A DNA stretch of 64,000 nucleotides from Nocardioides albertanoniae (lineage in GTDB: Bacteria; Actinomycetota; Actinomycetes; Propionibacteriales; Nocardioidaceae): NCBI RefSeq assembly GCF_006716315.1, contig NZ_VFOV01000001.1, positions 2,620,501 through 2,684,500 on the forward strand, written 5' to 3'. Below are positions 14,487-22,285 of this stretch, one piece after another (position 1 is the stretch's first letter; each line of letters starts with the position of its first letter). Below the pieces are notes generated by a model. The model searched no databases. It saw only the letters and a program-made list of their open reading frames with translations, and was not told the origin of the DNA. The translations under genes were made by a program, and so were the position numbers.

Positions 14487-15725
14487 TTAATCGGTCCCGG
14501 CATGGTGACGTGCCGAGCGCAACGGTGAGCAGAGAACCACCGCGGTAGCCACGACGAACAGCGCCACCGCCACCCACAGCGCCGACCGGAGTCCCAGCAG
14601 CTGGGCGACCAGTCCACCGGTCAAGGCGCCGACCACAGCACAGGTGCGATTCACGGACCGGATGGTTGCGTTCATCCTGCCCTGCATCTCGTCCGGGGTC
14701 ACGGCCTGTCGATATCCCAGCGAGTTGGCGTTCTCGACGCCCATCCCGAAGCCCGCCACCAGCTGAGCCGCGCCGAGCGCGATGACGCCGAGCATCGTCG
14801 GCGGCGACAGCGCCGTGGCGCCCCACGCCACCGGCGCCACGACGACACCGAGCACCATCGCGCCGCCCGCGCCGAGGCGACGCCCGGCTCTCACCGCGAG
14901 CAGCGACCCGATCAACCCGCCCACGCCCGTGAACGCCAGCAGGATGCCGTACGCCACCGCACCGAGCCCCATCTCGCGCAGTGCGAACGGCGCGAACGCC
15001 GTCACCGCAACGGCATTGCCCGCGAACCAGACATGGGTGGAGACCGCGTGCGGGGCGACGGTGCGATGGCGGTAGACGAAGGCGACGCCGTCGGCGATGT
15101 CGCGCACCACGTCGGACGGTGCGCTCGGCCGACGCGGCAGTGCGGGCTCGTCGACGCGTACGCGCGCGTTCATCACCGCGCCGAGCACACATGTGACCGC
15201 ATCGACGAGGACGGTGAGCGGTGCTCCGACGAGCGCGACCAGACCGCCACCCAGAGCCGGCCCGGAGGTGAGTGCGACGGTGTCGCCCTGGTCGATGCGG
15301 GCGTTGGCCGAGAGGAGTGCGCTCCGTGGCACCAGGCGAGGAATGAACGACTGGCGAGCGGCGACCTCGAGCACCGAGAGCGCCCCGACCACGAAGAGCA
15401 CGCCGGCGACCATGAGCAGCGAGAGCATGTCTGTCAGCCACAGCGTCGGGATGGCGAGCAGCACCACTGCCTGGGCCGCGTTCGACCAGACCAGCAGCGG
15501 CTTACGTCGCACCCGGTCGATCAGGACTCCGGCGAAGACCCCGAAGAGCGCATACGGCAGCACTCTGGCGGCGTTGACGACACCCACCTCCGCGGGCGTC
15601 GCGACGAGCACCTCGACGACGAGCACCTGGATCGCGACGGTCGAGAGGGCCGTACCCAACGAGCCTGTCGCGGAGGCCGTCCAGTATCGGATGAACGCGG
15701 GGATCCGCATCGCCTCGTCGCTCAC
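14487..15725 (-). CDS. MFS transporter
   Basis: A 412-residue major facilitator with about 12 helices. GVFAGVLIDRVRRKPLLVWSN near residues 58-78 carries the motif A loop between helices 2 and 3, and the second half has the matching RAGRRLGAGG loop. The overall pattern fits the EntS-like MFS_3 group of exporters. GTG 15725 is probably leaderless: TAGAGT lies eight bases upstream within a small palindrome. The HxlR regulator gene is upstream on the same strand, so it may control this exporter. Confidence 0.85.
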   Translation of the reverse strand: MSDEAMRIPAFIRYWTASATGSLGTALSTVAIQVLVVEVLVATPAEVGVVNAARVLPYALFGVFAGVLIDRVRRKPLLVWSNAAQAVVLLAIPTLWLTDMLSLLMVAGVLFVVGALSVLEVAARQSFIPRLVPRSALLSANARIDQGDTVALTSGPALGGGLVALVGAPLTVLVDAVTCVLGAVMNARVRVDEPALPRRPSAPSDVVRDIADGVAFVYRHRTVAPHAVSTHVWFAGNAVAVTAFAPFALREMGLGAVAYGILLAFTGVGGLIGSLLAVRAGRRLGAGGAMVLGVVVAPVAWGATALSPPTMLGVIALGAAQLVAGFGMGVENANSLGYRQAVTPDEMQGRMNATIRSVNRTCAVVGALTGGLVAQLLGLRSALWVAVALFVVATAVVLCSPLRSARHHAGTD

Positions 15726-15730
15726 GGGGG

Positions 15731-15744
15731 CTCACTCTAGTGAG
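15731..15744. promoter_or_regulatory. Palindrome over the MFS gene -10 box
   Basis: CTCACT (15731-15736) and AGTGAG (15739-15744) are inverted repeats that overlap the predicted -10 box of the MFS gene. A protein bound here would block the promoter. Part of it (ACTC/GAGT) resembles the HxlR operator at 16125-16141. Confidence 0.4.
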
Positions 15745-15763
15745 GATCCTCCGGACGAGCCGG

Positions 15764-16111
15764 TCATCGCCCGGCGTTCGTCTCCCGCTCGACCAGCTCC
15801 GGCAGGTGGGTGTTCCCCCACTCCTCCAGCGGTTGGAGGGCGGCGATCAGCTCGGCGCCGGCGGGGGTCGGGCGGTAGAGGACCTGCACCGGCGTCGAGG
15901 GGATCACCTCGCGCACGATGAATCCGTCGCGCTCGAGCTCCTTGAGGCGCAGGGCGAGCATCCGGTCGGAGATGCCCTCGACCGCGCGACGGTATTCCCC
16001 GAAACGACGGGCGCCGCCCACGGCGGCGAAGAGGATCGCCCCTGACCATCGTTGTCCGACGCGCTCGAGCGTGCGCTGGAAGGCGGCACAGGAGCTCTCG
16101 TCGACCTGCAT
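15764..16111 (-). CDS. HxlR family transcriptional regulator
   Basis: A 115-residue winged-helix regulator. CAAFQRTLERVGQRWSGAILFAAVGGARRFGEYRRAVEGISDRMLALRLKELERDGFI is typical HxlR: a leading cysteine, then the helix-turn-helix and wing. The family often senses reactive electrophiles or aldehydes. I chose ATG 16111; GTG 16126 would add five residues but overlaps the operator. It is divergent from DoxX copy 2, and a perfect dyad lies between them, so both genes are probable targets, together with the downstream MFS gene. Confidence 0.85.
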   Translation of the reverse strand: MQVDESSCAAFQRTLERVGQRWSGAILFAAVGGARRFGEYRRAVEGISDRMLALRLKELERDGFIVREVIPSTPVQVLYRPTPAGAELIAALQPLEEWGNTHLPELVERETNAGR

Positions 16112-16124
16112 GTCAGGGATCGTC

Positions 16125-16141
16125 ACTTACTCAGAGTAAGT
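16125..16141. promoter_or_regulatory. HxlR operator
   Basis: ACTTACTC (16125-16132) and GAGTAAGT (16134-16141) are perfect inverted repeats around one base. The site lies 13 bases upstream of the hxlR ATG and in front of the divergent DoxX-like gene, and has the usual HxlR form of two half-sites with a narrow centre. Confidence 0.75.
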
Positions 16142-16257
16142 TGCTACGGTGCCAGTTGCAACTCTGTCTTCCGGCCCACAGACTCTGGGCGTGGCGGCCG
16201 ATCGGCCGGCCCCTCGTGATCGCCCGCTGGTGCGGGCCTGTCCTAAGGAGTCCACGC

Positions 16258-16608
16258 GTGTTCATCGCGTACATCGTCGTCTCGTCCCTGCTCGCGCTCG
16301 CCTGCATGGCCTCGGGGGCGGCCAAGGTGGCCAGGCAGCCAGCCATGGTCGAGCAGCTGGGCGGGCTCGGCGTGGCAGCCAAGTACGTCCCGGTCCTCGG
16401 CTCGCTGCTCCTGCTCGGCGCCGTCGGCCTGGTCGTCGGCAACTGGATCGGAGCTCTCGGCATCGCCGCCGCGGGCGCGCTCGCGCTCTACTTCGTCGGC
16501 GCCATCATCACCCATGTGCGTGCCGGCGACGCCAAGGGTGCGGTGCCCACGATCGCCCTCACCGTCGTCTCCGTCGCGGCGCTCGTCCTGCGGGTGCTCT
16601 CGCTCTGA
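16258..16608 (+). CDS. DoxX-like membrane protein (copy 2)
   Basis: A 116-residue, four-helix protein beginning MFIAYIVVSSLLALAC and sharing roughly 60% of residues with the protein at 13185-13535, including AMVEQLGGLGV and GLVVGNWIGALGIAA. GTG 16258 follows AAGGAG (16245-16250), the same start context as copy 1. It is divergent from hxlR and likely repressed by it. The gene ends before a large hairpin. The function of the family is unsettled. Confidence 0.75.
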   Translation: MFIAYIVVSSLLALACMASGAAKVARQPAMVEQLGGLGVAAKYVPVLGSLLLLGAVGLVVGNWIGALGIAAAGALALYFVGAIITHVRAGDAKGAVPTIALTVVSVAALVLRVLSL

Positions 16609-16619
16609 TCGCAGAGACA

Positions 16620-16665
16620 CCGACGGCGCTGTGCCCCTGGAGCTCCAGGGACGCAGCGCCGTCGG
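16620..16665. terminator. Two-part hairpin terminator
   Basis: An outer perfect stem CCGACGGCGCTG (16620-16631) with CAGCGCCGTCGG (16654-16665) encloses an inner stem CCCTGG/CCAGGG (16635-16640 with 16645-16650). It lies between the convergent DoxX-like and S37 peptidase genes and probably ends both transcripts. Confidence 0.75.
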
Positions 16666-16693
16666 CTTGGATCAGAACCGGTCTCGATCAGAG

Positions 16694-18112
16694 TCAGCGC
16701 AACGTCGGCTCGCGCTTGAGGTCGCGCTTGTCGAGCTTCGCGTCGTACGCCGCGAGCGGCTCGGCCTTCGCCTCGTCGGCCTCGACCGCGTTGCTCGCGA
16801 CCCCGGCCCACTCCAGGATGCGGGCGGTGGCGAGGTCACGCTCGTCGGCGACGAGCCCGGCCACGTTGGCGCCATGGTTCATGCCCGGGGCGGTGAAGAC
16901 GTGGGAGTCATGGGTCGTCTTGCCCGGACGGAAGCGCTCGGCACCCCACGGGTCGGCCTCGCCGTAGACGAAGAGCATCTGGTCGGCGTGCTTGCGCACC
17001 CAGGAGTCCACGTCGCGCATCGCGGAGGGGTCGAAGCGCATCTCGATGTCGCGCGGCACGAAGCTGCGCGGCGACTGGTAGCCGTAGCGGATCAGGGAGT
17101 CCTCGATGTGCGGGAAGCCGATCGTCGGGGCGCCCATCTCGGTGCCTGCCTGGTAGTAGTAGGGCGTGTAGGGGCTCAGGCCCTGGTCGGTGTAGAAGCT
17201 GAAGCCGGAGTAGTAGTCGATCGCGTCCCAGATCTCCTGGTCGCTGGCGGCCGGCGCGTCAGCAGGGATGTTGCCGCACTCCCCCGTGCCGGCGTACTGC
17301 CAGAAGGCCCAGACGAAGTCGAGCACGACCATCTCGTAGGCGGAGTCGAGGCTGCCGACGGTGGTGAAGGTGTAGTCCTCGGCGGCGGCCAGGTCGGCGT
17401 ACTTCGCCTTCAAGGCCTCCCGACGCACGAGCGCCTCGCGCTGCACGCCGTTGAGGCGGTCGCGGCAGTCCTCGGTGCCGACCGTCTCGAAGAACTCGTC
17501 GTAGGCGGAGTCCTCACCGTTGACCACGTCGTTCGGGGCCACGTAGGCGACGACGCCGTCCATGTCGCGCGGGTAGAACCGCTCGAAGTACGTCGCGGTC
17601 ATGCCGCCCTTGGAGCCACCCGTGGAGAGCCAGTTGGCACCGTAGATCGGCTTCAGTGCCTCGTAGATCGCGTGCTGGTCGCTGGCGCCCTGCCAGATGT
17701 CGAGGTCGTCCCAGTCGGCCGGGTCGGGACGAGACGGGGTGAAGAACCGGTATTCCATCGAGACCTGGTTGCCGTCGATGATCCGGGTCGGCTCGCTGCG
17801 GCCGGGGTTGGTGGAGACGCCGTAGCCGCTGGTGTGGAAGACCGTCGGGCGGGCGGTGTCCTTGTGCAGCACGGTGAAGCGCTGCTGGAAGGTGGCGCCG
17901 TGGGGCTTGCGGTGGTCGACCGCCTGGGTGAAGTTGAGCACGAAGTAGCGATAGCCCTCGACGGGCTTCTCCTCGATCAGGCTGACGCCGTCGATGGCCA
18001 GGAGGCGGTCGAGGATGTCGTCCTCGGCCGCGCTCGCGGGGATGGCGGGGGCGGCGACGAGCAGGGACATCAGCCCCATCGTCACCAGAATCCGCCCGAT
18101 CAGTGCACGCAT
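16694..18112 (-). CDS. Secreted S37 family tripeptidyl aminopeptidase
   Basis: A 472-residue serine peptidase of the S37 (PS-10) family, related to the Streptomyces secreted tripeptidyl aminopeptidase. A Sec signal peptide occupies residues 1-28 (cleavage after ASA). The nucleophile is Ser167 in WLSTGGSKGGMTA, in an alpha/beta hydrolase fold; later segments WGAERFRPGKTTHDSHVFTAPGMNHGA hold the likely catalytic Asp/His. Length is normal. It should act outside the cell, releasing tripeptides from N termini. It is convergent with the DoxX-like gene behind a strong hairpin. Confidence 0.85.
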   Translation of the reverse strand: MRALIGRILVTMGLMSLLVAAPAIPASAAEDDILDRLLAIDGVSLIEEKPVEGYRYFVLNFTQAVDHRKPHGATFQQRFTVLHKDTARPTVFHTSGYGVSTNPGRSEPTRIIDGNQVSMEYRFFTPSRPDPADWDDLDIWQGASDQHAIYEALKPIYGANWLSTGGSKGGMTATYFERFYPRDMDGVVAYVAPNDVVNGEDSAYDEFFETVGTEDCRDRLNGVQREALVRREALKAKYADLAAAEDYTFTTVGSLDSAYEMVVLDFVWAFWQYAGTGECGNIPADAPAASDQEIWDAIDYYSGFSFYTDQGLSPYTPYYYQAGTEMGAPTIGFPHIEDSLIRYGYQSPRSFVPRDIEMRFDPSAMRDVDSWVRKHADQMLFVYGEADPWGAERFRPGKTTHDSHVFTAPGMNHGANVAGLVADERDLATARILEWAGVASNAVEADEAKAEPLAAYDAKLDKRDLKREPTLR

Positions 18113-18245
18113 GGGGGTCTCCTTCGAAGGCAGGTTCTCGGCAACCTAGCCGACCCGCGCTCCTCGCACCTCTGAATTCCGTGTACGGGAACGAAGTCGC
18201 GTCCTGACGCCTTCTAGATGACAACGATCACTGAGGAGGCTTCAC

Positions 18246-18668
18246 ATGAGGTTCGATCCGCACGACCTGCTCGCCACCACCCGCCACGGGATCCTGGCCA
18301 CGATCAAGAGCAGCGGAGTGCCACAGCTCTCGCCGGTGTGGCAGCACTACGACCGTGAGCGCAGCGAGATCCTGATCTCCACGCGTGAAGGGCTCGTGAA
18401 GACCAACAACCTCCGTCGCGACCCGCGAGCGGCGATCGAGGTCGATGGTCCGGGCGGGCGATCCTGGGCAACCGCCGAGGGGACCGTCACGCTCACCGGT
18501 CCTGGCGCCTCCCCCGACAGCCCCGAGGTCGACGCGCTCGTCGACTACTACCGTCGTGGCACCGGCGAGCACCCCGACTGGGACGAGTATCGCGAGGTCA
18601 TGGTCAGCGACCGGCGTGTGCTCATCACCATCGCCGTCACCAAGGTCTACGGCGCCGACCTGGGCTGA
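18246..18668 (+). CDS. PPOX-class F420-dependent enzyme
   Basis: A 140-residue split-barrel protein. DLLATTRHGILATIKSSGVPQLSPVWQHY at the start and LVKTNNLRRDPRAAIEVDGPGGRSWATAEGTVTL in the middle match PPOX-type oxidoreductases of actinobacteria, many of which bind F420. GAGGAGG lies six bases before the ATG. It is divergent from the S37 peptidase. The natural substrate is unknown. Confidence 0.85.
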   Translation: MRFDPHDLLATTRHGILATIKSSGVPQLSPVWQHYDRERSEILISTREGLVKTNNLRRDPRAAIEVDGPGGRSWATAEGTVTLTGPGASPDSPEVDALVDYYRRGTGEHPDWDEYREVMVSDRRVLITIAVTKVYGADLG

Positions 18669-18706
18669 GGCACGGCAGCGTCAGTCGGTGGCAGGATGAG
18701 CCGCCC

Positions 18707-19072
18707 ATGGACGTGAAGTCGCTGGAGACCTACTGTCTCGCCAAGCCCGGCGCCTGGCCGGACAACCCGTGGGAGCACGAGCATCCGGTGATCAAGGTCG
18801 GGCCCGGCGAGCGCGGGAAGATCTTCGCCTTCCTCGGCGCCGCCGCGGTCGGGTTGAAGTGCGGAGCGAGCCGGGAGGTCGCCGACGAGTGGCTGCTGCG
18901 CTATCCCGACGATGTGCGGGTGACCGGCTACATCGGACGATCGGGGTGGAACGACCTCGCATGGGGTGGCGCGATCCCCGACGAGGAGATCCTGGAAGCG
19001 GTCGACGAGTCGTACGCCACGATCGTCTCGAAGCTCCCGAAGAAGCTTCGTCCGCAGGGCTGGGAGGCCTGA
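18707..19072 (+). CDS. MmcQ/YjbR family protein
   Basis: A 121-residue protein with the CyaY-like alpha/beta fold of MmcQ/YjbR. Diagnostic parts are LETYCLAKPGAWPDNPW at residues 5-21, KIFAFLGAAAVGLKC, and GRSGWNDLAWGGAIPDEEILEAVDESYATIVSKLPKK at the end. The family is annotated as DNA-binding, but the role is poorly established. It lies 38 bases after the PPOX-like gene on the same strand and may share its transcript. Confidence 0.85.
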   Translation: MDVKSLETYCLAKPGAWPDNPWEHEHPVIKVGPGERGKIFAFLGAAAVGLKCGASREVADEWLLRYPDDVRVTGYIGRSGWNDLAWGGAIPDEEILEAVDESYATIVSKLPKKLRPQGWEA

Positions 19073-19167
19073 TCCGGCGCCATGCCGGAGCCCCGCAGGC
19101 TTGAACGAGCCTGGATGGTGAGGAATGGTGGAGCGAGTACGCCGTACCCAACATGGAAGATCTCGAC

Positions 19168-19443
19168 ATGCTTCAGCTGACCGAGAACGCCACCACGATC
19201 GTCCGCTCCATCGCGGAGCAGTCCGAGGGCGCCGGTCTCCGGCTCGCCTCGGGTGGAGAATCCGACGGTGCATTGAGCGCTGCTCTTGTCCCGACCGCAG
19301 AGGCCGACGACCAGGTCATCGAGCAGGAGGGCGCGCGAGTCTTCCTCGACCAGGGCGCCGCCGCTGAGCTCGACGACAAGGTGCTCGACGCCGGTATGGA
19401 CGACACCGGAAACGTACAGTTCGGGATCTCCCTCCAGGGCTGA
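19168..19443 (+). CDS. Cysteine-free HesB/IscA-like protein
   Basis: A 91-residue protein with the HesB/IscA fold pattern: MLQLTENATTIVRSIAEQ at the start, GAGLRLASGG, a VIEQEGARVFLDQGAAAELDDKVLDAG region, and VQFGISLQG at the end. It contains no cysteine, so it cannot hold an iron-sulphur cluster the way IscA does. ATG 19168 has GGAAG upstream; an in-frame ATG at 19153 lacks one. Similar cysteine-free HesB-like proteins are common in actinobacteria; their role is unknown. Confidence 0.75.
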   Translation: MLQLTENATTIVRSIAEQSEGAGLRLASGGESDGALSAALVPTAEADDQVIEQEGARVFLDQGAAAELDDKVLDAGMDDTGNVQFGISLQG

Positions 19444-19447
19444 GCTC

Positions 19448-19519
19448 GAACTCCCGCGATACGGCGGGGAGTTCTGCTGTGGTCACGTGTCAGTGACCCG
19501 TGCGGAGCTCCCCGCCGTA
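19448..19519 (+). terminator. Competing hairpins after the HesB-like gene
   Basis: Stem A: GAACTCCC (19448-19455) with GGGAGTTC (19467-19474). Stem B: TACGGCGGGGAG (19460-19471) with CTCCCCGCCGTA (19508-19519), enclosing GGTCAC/GTGACC. A and B share bases and cannot form together. Stem A alone would serve as a terminator; the pair looks like a switch or a palindromic repeat. Confidence 0.5.
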
Positions 19520-19615
19520 CCCATTTCCTGAGAAGTCACCCGCCGAGGCTGAAGATGGGCTGAGGGTGGGGGTCGCAGCGGTGAACGCGGGTGCAGGCTG
19601 TGGCACGCTGGCGAG

Positions 19616-19807
19616 GTGAACGAGGTCTGGTACGTCGTCGGGCTGGTCGCGGTCTCCGCGGTCGTGCTCGCGCTTGGGTTGTGGTTCGTGCGGCGTGAGA
19701 TCCGGGACGGGATCTCGCCGGCACCGGTGCTGTGGGCCGGCTATGCGGTCGTCGCGGCGTTCGTCGTGCTCGGCGCCCTGCGCACCTCCTGGGTGGTGCT
19801 CTCATGA
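19616..19807 (+). CDS. Small two-helix membrane protein
   Basis: A 63-residue protein with two hydrophobic helices (about residues 5-24 and 38-55) separated by RREIRDGISPAP. I do not recognise a family. GTG 19616 starts the frame, and its TGA overlaps the ATG of the MauE-like gene by four bases (ATGA), so the two proteins are probably made and used together. It may be an accessory subunit of the MauE-like protein. Confidence 0.7.
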   Translation: MNEVWYVVGLVAVSAVVLALGLWFVRREIRDGISPAPVLWAGYAVVAAFVVLGALRTSWVVLS

Positions 19808-20331
19808 GGACGCGCGCCGACATTTTCGGGTGGGTCGGTCTGGCCGGGCGCCTCTACCTCGGCTTCGTGTTCCTGGCCGCGGGCATCGCCAAGCTTCCCG
19901 AGCCGACGATCACCGAGCAGGCGGTGCGTGGCTACCAGCTCCTGCCGTGGCAGCTCGCTGCGACGTACGCCATCGCGATGCCGATCGCCGAGATCATCCT
20001 CGGGGCGATGCTGGTCCTCGGACTGTTCACCCGCACAGCGGCGGTCGCGGTCGCGCTCGGGCTGTGCTCGTTCCTCCTCGGGATCACCTCGGCGTGGGTG
20101 CGCGGGCTCGACATCGACTGCGGCTGCTTCGGTGGGGGCGGCGCGTCGGCAGATCCTGCCTACCTCGCCGACACGTTCCGCGACCTCGGTTGGCTCGCGA
20201 TCGCGGTCTTCCTGATCCTCCTGCGCCGCACCAAGCTCGCGCTGGACGACCTGCTGTTCCGGCGTGATCCGGTGGCGCTCGAGGGCTACAGCGAGAGCTC
20301 GAAGAAGACCGAGCTAGGGTCGAGCACGTAA
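19804..20331 (+). CDS. MauE/DoxX family redox-associated membrane protein
   Basis: A 175-residue protein with four helices. LYLGFVFLAAGIAKL at about residues 17-31 and the CGCFGGGG motif (Cys106, Cys108) following GLDIDCGC mark the MauE/VKOR-like DoxX group, which hands electrons between membrane quinones and thiols. The C-terminal tail (about 40 residues) is cytosolic and charged. It is translationally coupled to the small membrane protein before it and its 3' end overlaps the convergent GNAT gene by 46 bases. Confidence 0.8.
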   Translation: MRTRADIFGWVGLAGRLYLGFVFLAAGIAKLPEPTITEQAVRGYQLLPWQLAATYAIAMPIAEIILGAMLVLGLFTRTAAVAVALGLCSFLLGITSAWVRGLDIDCGCFGGGGASADPAYLADTFRDLGWLAIAVFLILLRRTKLALDDLLFRRDPVALEGYSESSKKTELGSST

Positions 20332-20747
20332 CTGCCGAACGGCGGCCGTTCGGTGAATCCGTTGCCTCGGTAGAGCCGCCGGGCAGGCTCGTAGAGATCT
20401 TCCGTGCCGGTCTCCAGGAGCAACCGGCCGGCACCTCGTGACCTCGCCTGCTCGACGAGGTGACGAAGCAGCGCGGTCGCGATGCCACGGCCACGGGCGG
20501 CCGCGGTGGTGCGCATCGACTTGAGCTCGTAGTCGCCGTCGCCGAGCGACTTCAACGCACCGCAGGCGACGAGCTCCGTCTCCTCCCAGGCCGACCAGAA
20601 GCTGATCCCTGGCGCTCGCAGAGCCTCGAGGTCGAGTGCGTGCACCGATTCGGCCGGGCTCGCGGCGTACATGTCCTCGAGGTGCTCCTCCAGGAGTCGG
20701 ATCACCTCTGGCCGGGTCAGGTCGTCGAGCTCGAAGTGTGCTGGCAC
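20286..20747 (-). CDS. GNAT family N-acetyltransferase (YsnE-like)
   Basis: A 153-residue acetyltransferase. LKSMRTTAAARGRGIATALLRHLVEQARSRGAGRLLLETG contains motif A with the RGRGIA acetyl-CoA loop; the C-terminal LYRGNGFTERPPFGSY is typical of the YsnE/PhnO-like branch. GTG 20747 is chosen because TAGCCT lies seven bases upstream (20755-20760 on this strand), predicting a leaderless mRNA. It overlaps the 3' end of the MauE-like gene. The acetyl acceptor is unknown. Confidence 0.8.
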   Translation of the reverse strand: MPAHFELDDLTRPEVIRLLEEHLEDMYAASPAESVHALDLEALRAPGISFWSAWEETELVACGALKSLGDGDYELKSMRTTAAARGRGIATALLRHLVEQARSRGAGRLLLETGTEDLYEPARRLYRGNGFTERPPFGSYVLDPSSVFFELSL

Positions 20748-20933
20748 GTCGGCGAGGCTAACCGGCCCCTCCCTTTCGCGGCGGTTGTGGGTGTGGCGAG
20801 GCTGGTGCAGTATCGCGGCCGACGACAAGGGTGTGCGATAGTGCGCCGGACTAACGTCTGGACGTCAGGTCGAGCGGCGCGCCAGACCGGGCCGGTCGGG
20901 CCGAACTCGGGCCGGCTCCCCTAGCATCTGCGC

Positions 20934-21662
20934 ATGCTGACTCGTACGCTCTCGGCCACTGCCGCCGCTGCCCTGCTCCTGACACTCTCCGCCTGCGGCT
21001 CAGGCTCGGGCTCCGAGGACTCCGGTGCCACGGAGGAGAGCAAGGGGCCGAAGTCGAGCGGGACGAGCGACTGGAAGTCGATCGTCTCGCCGGGCAAGGC
21101 GAGCTGTGACTACCCCGAGGACCCGATGGGCGCCTCGAAGGAGGTCGACGCGCCGGAGAAGACCGCGCAGTACACCGGCAAGGTGCCCGCCACGATCAAC
21201 ACCTCTGTCGGCGAGCTCGCGATCACCCTCGACGCCGACAAGGCGCCGTGCACGGTCAACTCTTTCCTCTCCCTGGCCTCCCAGGACTACTACGACGGCA
21301 CCTCCTGCCACCGCCTCGGCGCCAACCCCGGCTTCGAGCTGCTGCAGTGCGGCGACCCGACCGGCCAGGGCACCGGTGGGCCGGGCTACACGATCCCTGA
21401 CGAGTTCAAGGACACCGACACCTTCCCGGCCGGCACCCTGGCGATGGCCAACACCGGCCGGCCCGACTCCGGCGGCAGCCAGTTCTTCATGGTCTTCGGC
21501 GACACCGAGCTGCCGCCGTCCTACACCGTCTTCGGCACCCTCGACCCGGCCGCCGTCAAGGCTCTCGAGAAGGTCGGGCAGGCCGGCGTCGCCGAGGCCG
21601 GCCCCGACGGCACCGGCACGCCGAAGACGCCGGTGGACTTCGAAACCATCTCTGTCGACTGA
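20934..21662 (+). CDS. Lipoprotein peptidyl-prolyl isomerase (cyclophilin)
   Basis: A 242-residue membrane-anchored cyclophilin. A lipoprotein signal ends at LSAC with Cys21 as the lipid site, followed by a Ser/Gly-rich linker. The cyclophilin domain spans about residues 85-240: VGELAITLDADKAPCTVNSFLSLA, SCHRL, LQCGDPTGQGTGGPGY and GTLAMANTGRPDSGGSQFFMVFGD. The usual FHR motif of the active site reads CHR here and the FV(I)QGGD motif reads ELLQCGD, common changes in this secreted branch. It should fold proteins outside the membrane. Confidence 0.9.
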   Translation: MLTRTLSATAAAALLLTLSACGSGSGSEDSGATEESKGPKSSGTSDWKSIVSPGKASCDYPEDPMGASKEVDAPEKTAQYTGKVPATINTSVGELAITLDADKAPCTVNSFLSLASQDYYDGTSCHRLGANPGFELLQCGDPTGQGTGGPGYTIPDEFKDTDTFPAGTLAMANTGRPDSGGSQFFMVFGDTELPPSYTVFGTLDPAAVKALEKVGQAGVAEAGPDGTGTPKTPVDFETISVD

Positions 21663-21670
21663 CAAACCCC

Positions 21671-21735
21671 CGCCGAGAAGTCACTCCTGCAGGTCGAGTG
21701 GGCACCTGAGTGCCCACTCGACCTGCAGACCTGAC
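21671..21735. repeat. Palindromic repeat, copy 1
   Basis: Starts with CGCCGAGAAGTCACTCCTG. A perfect 19-bp stem runs from 21687-21705 (CTGCAGGTCGAGTGGGCAC) to 21710-21728 around loop CTGA. A second copy lies at 24045-24150 in the same orientation. The two copies bracket the soxR-SDR-queA-like block. Copy 1 could also terminate the cyclophilin transcript. Confidence 0.8.
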
Positions 21736-21750
21736 GCTTCGACCTGGGTC

Positions 21751-22233
21751 TCAGGCTCGGCGGCGGGGTGGCTCCCGACGTAGGGCCTTGGGGAGGTAGG
21801 CCGCACCACTCCCCTGGGCCGCCGCGGTGTCGCCGGGGTTGGAGATGCGGCAGCGCTGCAGGGAGAGGCAGCCGCACCCGATGCAGGAGTCGAGATTGTC
21901 GCGCAGGCGTTCGAGGGCGTTGATCTGCTCCTCGAGGCGATGGCGCCAGTGCTTCGACATCCGCGCCCAGTCGGCCTTCGTCGGCGTGCGGTCCCCCGGC
22001 AGGCAGTCGAGCTCGGCCCTGATCTCCTCCAGGCTCAGGCCGACGTTGGCAGCGGCCCGGATGAAGGCGAGCCGGCGCAGCACGCTGCGCTCGAACGTAC
22101 GCTGCCCTCCGCCCGAGCGCTCGGCCCTGATCAACCCCTGGCTCTCGTAGTAGCGCACCGCCGAGGCCGCATAGCCGCTGCGCCGGGTCACCTCCCCCAT
22201 CGTGAGCAGGTCATGGGTGTTCATCTCGCTCAT
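21751..22233 (-). CDS. soxR: SoxR family redox-sensing MerR regulator
   Basis: A 160-residue MerR-type activator. The winged helix is residues about 9-75 (LLTMGEVTRRSGYAASAVRYYESQGLI), then a dimer helix, then the [2Fe-2S] cysteines 117, 120, 122 and 128 in CIGCGCLSLQRC, the exact C-x2-C-x-C-x5-C spacing. The C-terminal arginine-rich tail is typical of actinobacteria. In this phylum SoxR usually responds to redox-active small molecules. ATG 22233 is chosen; ATG 22224 is also possible. It is divergent from the SDR gene with a SoxR box between them. Confidence 0.95.
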   Translation of the reverse strand: MSEMNTHDLLTMGEVTRRSGYAASAVRYYESQGLIRAERSGGGQRTFERSVLRRLAFIRAAANVGLSLEEIRAELDCLPGDRTPTKADWARMSKHWRHRLEEQINALERLRDNLDSCIGCGCLSLQRCRISNPGDTAAAQGSGAAYLPKALRREPPRRRA

Positions 22234-22251
22234 CTTCAAATCAACCCTTGA

Positions 22252-22269
22252 TCTCAAGTTCACTTTAGG
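22252..22269 (+). promoter_or_regulatory. SoxR box
   Basis: The 18 bases 22252-22269 (TCTCAAGTTCACTTTAGG) match the classical SoxR site CCTCAAGTTAACTTGAGG at 15 positions. The box lies between a possible -35 TTGATC (22249-22254) and a -10 near 22273-22279, a long spacing of the MerR type. It would activate the SDR - queA-like operon. Confidence 0.75.
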
Positions 22270-22285
22270 TTGAATGCTAGCGAGC

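Noticed and set aside
21687..21728. Palindrome as only a terminator of the cyclophilin gene
   Set aside because: A second copy at 24080-24117 after an unrelated gene shows it is a repeat family, though it may also terminate.
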